From Nostoc sp. UHCC 0702 (GTDB lineage Bacteria > Cyanobacteriota > Cyanobacteriia > Cyanobacteriales > Nostocaceae), in NCBI GenBank assembly GCA_017164015.1, contig CP071065.1, positions 7,779,501-7,843,500 of the forward strand: a stretch of DNA of 64,000 nt, read 5' to 3'. Position numbers and translations under genes: made by a program. Under the pieces are notes generated by a model, which did not search any database, was not told where the DNA came from, and was given only the letters and a program-made list of their open reading frames with translations. Shown in pieces: positions 52,168 through 61,153 of the stretch (positions within the stretch are counted from its first letter, which is position 1; each line of letters starts with the position of its first letter).

Positions 52168-52518
52168 TTATTGCAATACCAACTTCACATTGGCGTTTTG
52201 CAAACCGCGCTGTTTTACTTCAGCCAAGGTTTTGTTAACGGCGTATTTTTGATTGATGGAGTTGATCAACTCGGTTTGGTTGTGCTTTTTAGCAACGCCC
52301 CACAGGTCAGCGATTAGGTCAAAAGAACCATCGCTGTTGCGAGACCAACCTAAATCATATTCGCCATCCAAAACAGCTACGATGTCGGAACGAACGCGCT
52401 GACCGTTATAACCACGAACATCAGCTTCAGTCTTTACGCTGATGCCCAGGTCGCGCAGGGAAGCTTTGAGGATTTCAGCATCGGTGATTTTGGTACGCAG
52501 GGTGCTAAAATGAGACAT
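52168..52518 (-). CDS. ycf35: DUF1257 / Ycf35 family protein
   Basis: Starting at MSHFSTLRTKITDAEIL (52518; GAGGAAAC upstream), this 116-residue protein is Ycf35-like. It is conserved across cyanobacteria and in red-lineage plastids and is of unknown function. The sequence LGWSRNSDGSFDLIADLWG is the family core. It lies downstream of ycf46 on the same strand; linkage of these two plastid-conserved genes is common. Confidence 0.9.
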   Translation of the reverse strand: MSHFSTLRTKITDAEILKASLRDLGISVKTEADVRGYNGQRVRSDIVAVLDGEYDLGWSRNSDGSFDLIADLWGVAKKHNQTELINSINQKYAVNKTLAEVKQRGLQNANVKLVLQ

Positions 52519-52659
52519 TTGGGTTTCCTCCAATGAGAAGATGAGAAAAAACGACAACGGTTTATCTTCAACTAAGCCGCGCTAACCTAAATGCGGCTTT
52601 TTTCGTAACTGCTAGCATTTTTTGCTAGCCTTTCCCCCTGGGTTAGCAAGGGAAAGCTT

Positions 52660-54171
52660 TTAAAACTCCATTCGCTGATATTCAGCAACGGAGGATGCTG
52701 CGGGTCTTGCCCTCTGTCTGGCCCAGTCTCTGAGGGCTGTGACCTGTTCTTGCATTGTACGAGACAGCGGCAGGGTCGCCTTAAGCGCAGCAATAATATC
52801 TAGTTGGGTGAACTCGCGTTCTTGGGCAAATGCTTCGTACATTGCCGCAACTAGCGCTTGTTCAATTTCTGCCCCAGAAAAGCCATCGGACATCTTGGCT
52901 AATTGCTCCAAATCGAAGCGAGAGATGTCTTCACGACGCTTGGTAAGGTGGATTTTGTATATATCCTGTCTTTCCTCAGGGGTGGGCAGATCCACAAAGA
53001 AAATTTCATCAAAACGTCCTTTCCTCAAGAATTCCCCAGGTAAGCGTTCCACTCGGTTGGCTGTTGCCATCACGAATACTGGAGATTTCTTTTCTTGCAT
53101 CCATGTCAGGAAAGAACCGAAGATTCTACTTGATGTTCCTCCATCAGAATCGGATGAACCTGTGCTACCTGCAAAGGATTTATCCAATTCATCGATAAAC
53201 AAAATTGCTGGAGAAATAGATTCTGCTGTTTTCAAAGCACCGCGCAGATTGGCCTCACTTCGCCCCACCATCGAGCCGTCGTAGACTCGCCCCATATCCA
53301 AGCGCAACAGTGGTAAACCCCACAACCGGGATGTGGTTTTGGCGATTAAGGATTTACCGCAACCTGGAACTCCTAAAATTAACATTCCTTTTGGTTGAGG
53401 CAAACCATACTCTCTAGCTCTTTCTGTAAAAGCATTGGAGCGCTGTTTGAGCCACTTTTTCAGCTCTTCTAATCCACCTACAGCATCAATGGTTTCGTCT
53501 TCTTCAATGTATTCTAGAATACCATTGCGGCGAATTAGTTGCTTTTTCTCGGATAAAACTATATCTACTTCTTCTTCCGTCAGACGCCCTGTAGTTACCT
53601 GGGCTTTACGATATACTTTCTCGGCTTCATCTTTAGTTAAACCCAAAGCCGCCCTGAGAAGTTTTTCTCGCGCCTCTGTTGTTAACCGCCGTCCACGATT
53701 TTGCTCTAAGTGGTGAGTCAAAACCTTGTTCAACTCAGCCATATCTGGTAATTGGAAGTCGAGTACAACAACTTCTTTTTCCAGTTCAATAGGTACTTGC
53801 TGCATCGGAGACATCAAAATGATGTTCTTTTGCATACCTTTGAAGCTGGCGATCGCATCACGTAAAGACCTTGCCGTCGCAGGTGCATCAATAAATGGAT
53901 GTAAATCTTTAAGAATAAATATACCGGGTTCTCTCTGCCGGATGATCCACTCAATAGCTGCCTCTGGAGAAACAGTATTGTGTTGGGTAACATTCCGGGG
54001 TTGACCATACTCTACGATGCCGTGAGTTACTGTCCAAACAAATATACGACGTTGGGGCTTTAATACTTGGGCGATTGTGGAAATCGACTGCTCAGCCCGC
54101 TCTTCCTCGGAGGTCACAAGGTAGATTAGAGGGTATTGAGCTTGAATTAGGATATTGAGCTCTTCTTTCAT
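52660..54171 (-). CDS. ycf46: Ycf46-type AAA ATPase
   Basis: The 503-residue protein has a helical N-domain (1-225) and an AAA+ module with Walker A GVPGCGKS, Walker B ILFIDELDKSF, sensor MATANRVERLP and arginine-finger region RKGRFDEIFF. Ycf46 is conserved in cyanobacteria and some plastids and has been linked to photosynthetic inorganic-carbon regulation. It is a soluble ATPase. Downstream is ycf35 and upstream the small RHH/zinc-ribbon gene on the same strand. Confidence 0.92.
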   Translation of the reverse strand: MKEELNILIQAQYPLIYLVTSEEERAEQSISTIAQVLKPQRRIFVWTVTHGIVEYGQPRNVTQHNTVSPEAAIEWIIRQREPGIFILKDLHPFIDAPATARSLRDAIASFKGMQKNIILMSPMQQVPIELEKEVVVLDFQLPDMAELNKVLTHHLEQNRGRRLTTEAREKLLRAALGLTKDEAEKVYRKAQVTTGRLTEEEVDIVLSEKKQLIRRNGILEYIEEDETIDAVGGLEELKKWLKQRSNAFTERAREYGLPQPKGMLILGVPGCGKSLIAKTTSRLWGLPLLRLDMGRVYDGSMVGRSEANLRGALKTAESISPAILFIDELDKSFAGSTGSSDSDGGTSSRIFGSFLTWMQEKKSPVFVMATANRVERLPGEFLRKGRFDEIFFVDLPTPEERQDIYKIHLTKRREDISRFDLEQLAKMSDGFSGAEIEQALVAAMYEAFAQEREFTQLDIIAALKATLPLSRTMQEQVTALRDWARQRARPAASSVAEYQRMEF

Positions 54172-54262
54172 ACAATCGACCTACTTGAGACCTTATACAG
54201 TACAGACATCGCTTTGCTGGTAACGACAATCGAAATTATCAGCTACTCATTCATTATTCCTA

Positions 54263-54610
54263 TCAGCAAGGAACCAACTCTTCCTCACCCTTGGGATGTG
54301 TTTCATCTTGCTCCATTTCATCAATGGAAAGATGCTCTTGACCAATTATTCCTGGTTGATCACCCAAAGCAACCAGCTCTCCATCGCGCAGAACTAATTG
54401 ACTCTCACAATTTGGACATGAATAAACTCGATGAGTCCGTCCAAAGGAAGAAGCTTCCACTTCCTCTACTAGTTCTGAGTTTGCCAGGTAAAAGACTAGG
54501 GCACGTTCAGCAAGGTCTGACATTGGTTCAGAATCAATGGCTGAACGAATCTTCAGTTTCCTGTGCAGTTCTGGCGACAAATACAAAGTAACCTTTTGCT
54601 TAGCTTGCAT
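54263..54610 (-). CDS. RHH-domain protein with zinc-ribbon-like segment
   Basis: The 115-residue protein starts KVTLYLSPELHRKLKIRSAI and MSDLAERALVFYL, a ribbon-helix-helix domain, followed by a CPNC knuckle (YSCPNCESQLVLRDG) and an acidic tail. RHH proteins bind operator palindromes; the perfect palindrome TACCCGGGTA at 54629-54638, 19 bp before its start, is a candidate autoregulatory site. It precedes ycf46 by 91 bp on the same strand. Conserved in cyanobacteria; target genes not known. Confidence 0.75.
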   Translation of the reverse strand: MQAKQKVTLYLSPELHRKLKIRSAIDSEPMSDLAERALVFYLANSELVEEVEASSFGRTHRVYSCPNCESQLVLRDGELVALGDQPGIIGQEHLSIDEMEQDETHPKGEEELVPC

Positions 54611-54628
54611 ATAACTCTTTGGCGGTCT

Positions 54629-54638
54629 TACCCGGGTA
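54629..54638. promoter_or_regulatory. Candidate operator (TACCCGGGTA palindrome)
   Basis: This is a perfect 10-bp palindrome directly upstream of an RHH regulator gene. Proposed as its operator from position and symmetry only. Confidence 0.4.
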
Positions 54639-54932
54639 TGTATATTACGTTATCGGCTGTCCTTTTAGTTGTCAAGACAGCAAGACGTTTTGACGGCTTT
54701 ATTGTTACATATTTTTACAAAGCCGACTTTTGTTTGAATCACACAGTCATTCAACTGAGTTATTTAGAAAACTACCAATCAATTTTGTTCCAGATAGAAT
54801 CAAATCGCGGTAGAGTTGCTCTAAACTGCTTCTAGATTAACTTTTGCAAAAAATGCCAGCACATCCGCAACTGTGAAAACATGTAGTTTAATACAAAATA
54901 TTTATACTAATGCTCAAAGCGTTGGCAAAACG

Positions 54933-55415
54933 ATGCCTAACGTCAAGCTAGTTTGCGTCTATGCTTTATTCACAATTCTGTGGGGGTGTTCAGCGGCAAA
55001 TTTTAACGCCTCCAATATTACATGGAAGACTTATAGTAATTCCCGTTATGGTTTTGAGTTTCCATATCCCAGCAACTGGACTGCTTTAACAGCACCAGAA
55101 AATAATGATGGTATTGCCTTTGTGCCACCACAAAACGACTCTGTAGAAATTCGAGGATGGGCAGTTAATCAGCTACCAAAGTCTATAATCGAAGATCAGG
55201 ATTCTGAAAAAGCGATAAAGCCCAACTTTCAAACAGCCCAAGGAGTATCTGGAGTGATGCTTATAGAAGTTGGTCAACAAGTCAGTTCGATGACACTGAC
55301 ACTAACTCAGGGTCAAGTCAAATATTACTGGCAGGGTCGAAGCCAAAGTCAGGAATTCCAAGATTACTACCGTTTGTTTTACTACATTGCCCAGCAGTAT
55401 CGGATTCGGCGATAG
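54933..55415 (+). CDS. Predicted lipoprotein of unknown function
   Basis: Starting at MPNVKLVCVYALFTILWGCS, this 160-residue protein has a lipobox with the +1 cysteine in LWGCSA. The mature part reads SNSRYGFEFPYPSNWTAL, the opening of PsbP-like or DUF-type secreted proteins, and is beta-rich. A GTG 60 bases upstream would give an over-long signal. It faces the periplasm or thylakoid lumen. The PsbP-like reading is weak. Confidence 0.72.
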   Translation: MPNVKLVCVYALFTILWGCSAANFNASNITWKTYSNSRYGFEFPYPSNWTALTAPENNDGIAFVPPQNDSVEIRGWAVNQLPKSIIEDQDSEKAIKPNFQTAQGVSGVMLIEVGQQVSSMTLTLTQGQVKYYWQGRSQSQEFQDYYRLFYYIAQQYRIRR

Positions 55416-55515
55416 GGGAGATGGGGAGCAGGGGAGCAGGGGAGCAGGGGAGCAGGGGAGATGAGGGAGATGAGGGAGATGAGGGAGAAATAACTCCTAA
55501 CTCCTAACTCCTGCT
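55416..55515. repeat. Tandem repeats (GGGGAGCA, GATGAGGGA, CTAACTC)
   Basis: Runs of GGGAGCAG octamers, GATGAGGGA nonamers and CTAACTC heptamers sit upstream of the sulfolipid operon. Confidence 0.88.
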
Positions 55516-55595
55516 TTGTTTCAAGAGTCTCTTTCTTTTGATGGTTGAGAGAGTACAGAAAACTGATAGATTTAGCTATCAGCGAGTAAACACTA

Positions 55596-56756
55596 GTGAA
55601 AATGAAAGTCCTGGTTATTGGTGGCGATGGGTATTGCGGTTGGGCAACTGCACTTTACCTTTCCAATCGAGGTTATGACGTTGGAATTTTAGATAGTTTG
55701 GTGCGACGACACTGGGATAATGAACTGGGTATCGAAACTCTGACTCCGATCGCACCAATTCAGCAACGCCTCCAGCGCTGGCAAGATCTAACAGGTAAAT
55801 CGATTGATCTGTTCGTCGGCGACATTACTAATTACGAGTTTCTCAAAAAGACGTTACACCAATTTGAGCCAAACGCCCTAGTACATTTTGGTGAACAGCG
55901 TTCAGCTCCATTTTCCATGATTGACCGCGAACATGCTGTTCTCACACAGGTGAATAATGTCGTCGGTACTTTGAATTTGCTGTATGCAATGCGGGAAGAC
56001 TTTCCAGATTGCCATATGGTGAAACTGGGAACAATGGGTGAATACGGCACACCGAACATTGACATTGAGGAAGGATACATCACAATTGAACACAATGGGC
56101 GTAAGGATACCCTGCCTTATCCCAAACAGCCCGGTTCAATGTATCACTTAAGCAAAGTCCACGATAGCCACAATATCCACTTTGCCTGCCGGATTTGGGG
56201 TTTACGGGCTACTGACTTAAACCAAGGTGTAGTTTACGGTGTCTTAACCGAAGAAACGGGAATGGACGAACTGTTAATTAACCGCCTAGATTATGATGGC
56301 ATCTTTGGCACAGCACTGAACCGTTTCTGTATTCAAGCTGCGATCGCTCACCCCCTAACCGTCTACGGTAAAGGTGGACAGACTCGCGGATTTTTGGATA
56401 TCCGGGATACAGTAAGATGTGTGGAATTAGCGATCGCTAACCCTGCCCAATCTGGTGAATTTCGTGTATTTAACCAATTTACCGAACAATTCAGCGTTGG
56501 TGACTTGGCATTGATGGTGAAAAAAGCGGGTAATGCTATGGGATTGAACGTAGAAATCAATCACCTAGATAACCCCAGAGTTGAGAAAGAAGAACATTAC
56601 TTCAACGCTAAAAACACCAAACTGCTGGATTTAGGTTTACAACCCCACTATCTGTCTGATTCCCTTCTCGATTCGCTATTGAACTTTGCCATCAAGTATC
56701 AAAAACGAGTTGATCAAAAACAAATTTTGCCTAAAGTATCTTGGCATAGAAATTAG
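55596..56756 (+). CDS. sqdB: UDP-sulfoquinovose synthase
   Basis: The 386-residue SDR-superfamily enzyme makes UDP-sulfoquinovose from UDP-glucose and sulfite, for sulfolipid synthesis. The NAD motif is GGDGYCGWATA, with a SqdB-specific DSLVRRHWDNELG, FGEQRSAPFSMID, GTMGEYGTPN and the catalytic YHLSK. Length matches. It is cotranscribed with a DUF4291 gene (12 bp) and sqdX (6 bp after that). Confidence 0.97.
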   Translation: MKMKVLVIGGDGYCGWATALYLSNRGYDVGILDSLVRRHWDNELGIETLTPIAPIQQRLQRWQDLTGKSIDLFVGDITNYEFLKKTLHQFEPNALVHFGEQRSAPFSMIDREHAVLTQVNNVVGTLNLLYAMREDFPDCHMVKLGTMGEYGTPNIDIEEGYITIEHNGRKDTLPYPKQPGSMYHLSKVHDSHNIHFACRIWGLRATDLNQGVVYGVLTEETGMDELLINRLDYDGIFGTALNRFCIQAAIAHPLTVYGKGGQTRGFLDIRDTVRCVELAIANPAQSGEFRVFNQFTEQFSVGDLALMVKKAGNAMGLNVEINHLDNPRVEKEEHYFNAKNTKLLDLGLQPHYLSDSLLDSLLNFAIKYQKRVDQKQILPKVSWHRN

Positions 56757-56768
56757 GAGCAATTCTGT

Positions 56769-57413
56769 GTGCAGCTGGTGACAGAACCTTATTTAATTCA
56801 AGAAAGTCGCTGGCCTAAAATTGGTCGCCATATCTTAGCACAATATGACGACCAATTAATTGTTGTTTATCAGGCTTATCGTCCAGCTATTGGTCACTTC
56901 GCCGCCACCAACAATTATTTTGGTGGTGAATTTAGTCTTGACCGTATGAGTTGGATCAAAACTAACTTCTTGTGGATGATGTACCGTTCGGGATGGGGTA
57001 CGAAAACAGGGCAAGAGGTAATATTAGCTATTTGGATGAAACGTTCGGCTTTTGATGAAATTTTAGCTAAAACTGTTCATTCCAGCTATATTCCAGAACT
57101 TTATCCAAACATCAATGCATGGCAAATAGCACTCAAACAATCACAAGTTCGCCTGCAATGGGATCCAGATCATCACCCATCTGGAGCCAAATTAGAACGA
57201 CGTGCTATTCAGTTAGGGTTACGTGCCCAGGTATTAGCTGCTTACGCCAAAGATTGGATTATTAACATTCAGGATATTTCGGATTTTGTACAAAAGCAGC
57301 GACAAAACATTAATTCTGGCTGTCAAGAATTGATTACGCCACAGGAGACAGTTTACTCTGTGTTTGATACTGAAACGCAAAAAAAGCTGAGATTATCTGC
57401 CTCTACTGAATAG
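56769..57413 (+). CDS. DUF4291-family protein inside the sulfolipid operon
   Basis: The 214-residue protein starts at GTG. The family core is RHILAQYDDQLIVVYQAYRP, FSLDRMSWIKTNFLWMMYRS and VRLQWDPDHHPSGAKLERRA. DUF4291 has no known function. It lies 12 bp after sqdB and 6 bp before sqdX, on the same strand, so it is cotranscribed with sulfolipid genes. Whether it works in that pathway is unknown. Confidence 0.85.
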   Translation: MQLVTEPYLIQESRWPKIGRHILAQYDDQLIVVYQAYRPAIGHFAATNNYFGGEFSLDRMSWIKTNFLWMMYRSGWGTKTGQEVILAIWMKRSAFDEILAKTVHSSYIPELYPNINAWQIALKQSQVRLQWDPDHHPSGAKLERRAIQLGLRAQVLAAYAKDWIINIQDISDFVQKQRQNINSGCQELITPQETVYSVFDTETQKKLRLSASTE

Positions 57414-57419
57414 TTTTTT

Positions 57420-58559
57420 ATGAGAATAGCCCTATTCACCGAAACCTTTTTGCCCAAGGTTGACGGCATTGTGACACGCCTACGCCACACTGTTGACCAT
57501 CTACAGCGCAATGGAAACCAAGTGTTAGTAATTGCCCCAGATGGTGGTATCACTGAACACAAAGGAGCTAAAGTTTATGGTGTGTCTGGCTTTCCCCTTC
57601 CGTTGTATCCAGAGTTAAAAATGGCGCTACCCCGCCCCAGCATTGGTTATGCTCTAGAAGATTTTCAACCAGATATTATTCATGTTGTAAATCCAGCAGT
57701 TTTAGGATTGTCTGGGATTTTTTACAGCAAAATTCTTAACATCCCCTTAGTAGCGTCTTACCATACGCATTTGCCCCAATATCTCCAGCATTACGGTTTG
57801 GGAATGCTGGAAGGGGTTCTCTGGGAATTGCTCAAAGGCGCTCATAATCAAGCAGCATTGAATTTATGTACTTCCACAGCGATGATGGAAGAATTGACAG
57901 CACACGGCATTGAACGGGTGGATGTATGGCAGCGGGGAGTGGATACAGAATTATTTCACCCTGATTTAGCTAGTATAGAGATGCGATCGCGTCTCTGTCA
58001 GAACCATCCTGAAAGTCCCTTACTTTTGTATGTTGGTCGTCTTTCCGCCGAAAAAGAAATTGAGCGCATCAAACCAATTTTAGAGGCAATTCCCCAAGCG
58101 CGATTGGCGCTGGTGGGAGATGGCCCCCACCGCCAAGCCCTAGAAAAACACTTTGCTGGCACAAACACCAATTTTGTCGGCTATCTCATGGGGCGAGAGT
58201 TAGGATCTGCCTTTGCTAGCGCTGATGCTTTTATCTTTCCTTCCCGCACAGAGACACTAGGCTTAGTACTGCTAGAAGCGATGGCAGCTGGTTGTCCAGT
58301 GGTAGCAGCCCGTTCTGGGGGAATTCCTGATATTGTGACAGAAGGTGTAAATGGATACCTTTTTGAGCCTACAGCAGATATTCAAGATGCCATCGCTGCT
58401 ACTGTCCGCCTTTTAGAGCAAAAACAAGAACGAGACATGATCCGTCAAAACGCCCGTAGGGAGGCTGAAAGTTGGGGATGGGCAGCCGCTACAAGCCAGC
58501 TTCAAGATTACTATCAAAAGGTAATTTTTTCCAAACAATTGACGAAACACAAAAAGTAG
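57420..58559 (+). CDS. sqdX: Sulfoquinovosyltransferase (SqdX, GT4)
   Basis: The 379-residue retaining GT4 glycosyltransferase moves sulfoquinovose to diacylglycerol, completing SQDG. It has MRIALFTETFLPKVDGIVTR at the N-terminus, VASYHTHLPQYLQHYG, LYVGRLSAEKEIE, and the EX7E motif in SRTETLGLVLLEAM. Placement after sqdB supports the call over other GT4 enzymes. Peripheral membrane location is expected. Confidence 0.95.
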   Translation: MRIALFTETFLPKVDGIVTRLRHTVDHLQRNGNQVLVIAPDGGITEHKGAKVYGVSGFPLPLYPELKMALPRPSIGYALEDFQPDIIHVVNPAVLGLSGIFYSKILNIPLVASYHTHLPQYLQHYGLGMLEGVLWELLKGAHNQAALNLCTSTAMMEELTAHGIERVDVWQRGVDTELFHPDLASIEMRSRLCQNHPESPLLLYVGRLSAEKEIERIKPILEAIPQARLALVGDGPHRQALEKHFAGTNTNFVGYLMGRELGSAFASADAFIFPSRTETLGLVLLEAMAAGCPVVAARSGGIPDIVTEGVNGYLFEPTADIQDAIAATVRLLEQKQERDMIRQNARREAESWGWAAATSQLQDYYQKVIFSKQLTKHKK

Positions 58560-59013
58560 GGAGTGGGAGAAGAAGGTGGTGCTTTGCGCCGCCTGTTAGA
58601 TGGTTTCAAAAAATACTTTCAAGAAAAAAGCTCGATTTGATAAGGTTTTGGCAGTATTTACAGAAAGTTACCAAATTCTTCTGGAATTCCACTTAGGCAG
58701 ATAGTAGTTAATGTTATGCCTATAACAAAGGCGACTCCTAAAATAAAATATGTAAATTCTATCGGAAGTTCTTACCAGCTGCTTTTTCGCTGATCAGAAC
58801 TTCTTTTCTCTGGTAGATATATCTTTGAAATTTTTCTGGTTATACTAGGTATTTAAGCTGGGTAAGTGAAGAATTAAGCATTAGCCATTTTTACAGTCCA
58901 GCATAGAACACACAAAAAACCTTGCTACATTTTGACAGCTATGTCAAGTAATCACTAAAGTTAAGACTACAGAACAAATCCACATCAATCACACGTCTTG
59001 CCAGTAAGCATTT
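58560..59013. other. 454-bp intergenic region with terminator
   Basis: After sqdX a short frame of uncertain meaning runs to about 58640. The only clear element is the hairpin at 58765-58807. Beyond it, up to the DUF1361 start, the sequence is AT-rich with no structure I recognise. Confidence 0.6.
58765..58807 (+). terminator. Intrinsic terminator
   Basis: GAAGTTCT (58765-58772) pairs with AGAACTTC (58796-58803) and the inner CAGC with GCTG; TTTTC follows. About 205 bp after sqdX, it may end the sulfolipid transcript or an unannotated small RNA. Confidence 0.65.
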
Positions 59014-59679
59014 ATGAAAGAAGAATTGATTGAATTAATAGCCAGAGTTTTGCATGTCTTGAGTATTAACAAGAGTTGGATGACTTGGAATCTGTTTCTA
59101 GCTTTTATACCTTTAGCCTTGAGTGTTTGGCTATTTCGCACCAGACGGGGTTGGTCTTGGGTTTGGTGGCTAGGATTTCTAGTTTTCTATGCTTTTTTAC
59201 CAAATGCGCCTTATTTGTTGACTGATATAATTCACTTGATAGATGACATTCGCACAATTCAATCTGTGTGGATGATTACTTTGATATTAATCCCTCTTTA
59301 CCTACTGGTAATTTTGGCTGGATTAGAAGCTTATGTAATATCTTTAATTAATCTCGGTTCCTACTTACACCGTATTGGCAAAAGTCAATGGATTTTCGGA
59401 GTTGAGTTGATTACTCATGCTCTTTCTGCCATTGGTATTTATTGGGGGCGTTTCTTACGTTTCAATAGTTGGGATTTTATTACTCAACCAGATGCTTTAC
59501 TGACTAAAGGTGTGGAAGAACTTTTAGGTAAACAGCCTTTGGTAATTATTGGCATTACTTTTGTGATATTAATGGCTTTGCACTGGATTATGAAACGGGT
59601 AACTTTGGGGTTTGTGACGCAACTACGCAAGGGGATGGTTATTAAGTCACAAAGAAGTAATACTCGAAATGTTGGATAG
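59014..59679 (+). CDS. DUF1361-family membrane protein
   Basis: The 221-residue protein has about six hydrophobic helices with WNLFLAFIPLALSVWLFR, LPNAPYLLTDIIHL, YWGRFLRFNSWDFI and a C-terminal helix, the DUF1361 pattern. It is integral to the cytoplasmic membrane. Function is unknown. It has its own promoter region and terminator. Confidence 0.9.
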   Translation: MKEELIELIARVLHVLSINKSWMTWNLFLAFIPLALSVWLFRTRRGWSWVWWLGFLVFYAFLPNAPYLLTDIIHLIDDIRTIQSVWMITLILIPLYLLVILAGLEAYVISLINLGSYLHRIGKSQWIFGVELITHALSAIGIYWGRFLRFNSWDFITQPDALLTKGVEELLGKQPLVIIGITFVILMALHWIMKRVTLGFVTQLRKGMVIKSQRSNTRNVG

Positions 59680-59785
59680 TTGACTGATGACTGATGACTG
59701 ATGACTGATGACTGTTAGGGGTTAACAGATTTCAGAATTTTTTTTGCAATTTATATCTGTTTTAGTTTAAAGCAATCTGTATACC

Positions 59786-59837
59786 TACCCGCCTGTATAT
59801 CCATCTAAAGAATGGTGTACCTGGCGGGTAATTTTTT
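59786..59837 (+). terminator. Intrinsic terminator after DUF1361 gene
   Basis: TACCCGCC (59786-59793) pairs with GGCGGGTA (59823-59830), followed by ATTTTTTAT. Confidence 0.8.
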
Positions 59838-59926
59838 ATCAAAAGAAAGATGTACTTTTGTATTTTAGGTATTGAAATAAATATAGATTGTTCAGGTTTA
59901 ATTGAAATGGATAGGAGTTACATAAT

Positions 59927-61102
59927 ATGACACTATTGTCTATTGATGAACTAAAAACTTTAATTGAACATCCTCAAAGTCACTGTGTCTCTTTGTATAT
60001 GCCTATGCAAAAAGCAGGGCCAGAGATTCGACAAAACCCAATTCGTTTTAAAAATTTAATCCGTGAAGCTGAAGAACGCTTGGATGCAATTGGAATTAGC
60101 CAGACTGAGGCGGAAAATTTACTTCAGCCAGCTAAGGAACTCGATACGGCTGATTTTTGGGAACACCAAGACCACAGCTTGGCAATCTTTATTTCTCCAG
60201 AAGTATTTCGCTATTATCGTCTACCAATGGAATTTCAAGAATTGGTGGTTGTGAGCGATCGCTTCCACCTCAAACCGCTGCTACATTTAATCAATAATGA
60301 TGGCAAATTCTACGTTCTCGGTCTTAGCCAAAAGGATGCGAAATTTTTTGAGGGTACACGCGCTGGACTGAATGAGATAGAAGTAGAAAACATGCCAAAA
60401 AGCATTGATGAAGCTCTTCAATACGACGAAACCGCCAAAGATGGTCAATTTCGCATCGCCACACCCAAAGGCGGCACTTCAAATGCTTTTTCACGCTCAC
60501 AACCTGGTGCATTTCACGGGCAGGGAAGTCCAGACAGAGATCAACACCAAGAAGCTATCCTACAATACTTTTATGCAGTTGATGCCGCATTGCGCGAAAA
60601 ACTGCAAAATGAAAAAGCACCTTTAATTTTGGCAGGGGTTGAATATCTCCATCCGATTTACCGCGAGGCAAATAGTTATCTACATTTGCACGAGGAAGGT
60701 ATTACCAAAAGACCAGAACTTTTCCAGCCGGAAGAATTGCATAGGGAAGCTTGGCAAATTGTTGAACCTCTATTCCATCAATCTGAAAAAGATGCGATTG
60801 AGCTTTTTCAACAACTTGCTGGTGAAGGTACTGGCAAAGCTTCTAGTGACCTTAAAGAAATCATTTCAGCGGCTTATTATCAAAGAGTTGATTCTTTATT
60901 CGTGCCAATAGGGAAGCAAATCTGGGGTGAGTTTGACCCCGATAATATGGCTGTAGATTTACACCCAGAACCAGAACCGGATGATGAAGATATGTTAGAT
61001 TTTGCCGCTATTCATACTCTTTTAAATGGTGGCAATGTCTACACTGTTGAGCCGGAACAAATGCCTAATGAGGCACCAGCAGCAGCAATTTTCCGATATT
61101 GA
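59927..61102 (+). CDS. baeRF-type (bacterial eRF1-like) protein
   Basis: The 391-residue protein has the N-terminal region SHCVSLYMPMQKAGPEIRQN, VVVSDRFHLKPLLHL, then YVLGLSQKDAKFFEGTR and a C-terminal domain with DLKEIISAAYYQRVDSLFVP. This order matches bacterial eRF1-like (baeRF3-type) proteins, thought to act at ribosomes or in stalled translation. The GGQ-like loop of classic release factors is not visible as such. Cyanobacterial members often stand alone as here. Confidence 0.8.
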   Translation: MTLLSIDELKTLIEHPQSHCVSLYMPMQKAGPEIRQNPIRFKNLIREAEERLDAIGISQTEAENLLQPAKELDTADFWEHQDHSLAIFISPEVFRYYRLPMEFQELVVVSDRFHLKPLLHLINNDGKFYVLGLSQKDAKFFEGTRAGLNEIEVENMPKSIDEALQYDETAKDGQFRIATPKGGTSNAFSRSQPGAFHGQGSPDRDQHQEAILQYFYAVDAALREKLQNEKAPLILAGVEYLHPIYREANSYLHLHEEGITKRPELFQPEELHREAWQIVEPLFHQSEKDAIELFQQLAGEGTGKASSDLKEIISAAYYQRVDSLFVPIGKQIWGEFDPDNMAVDLHPEPEPDDEDMLDFAAIHTLLNGGNVYTVEPEQMPNEAPAAAIFRY

Positions 61103-61153
61103 CGGTTTTTGTAGTGTTGTATACAGTTGAAGGAGCTATATACAACACTAATA

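Noticed and set aside
58472..58696. Frame overlapping the end of sqdX and running into the gap
   Set aside because: Most of it is out of frame within sqdX and the remainder has no start signal or recognisable content.
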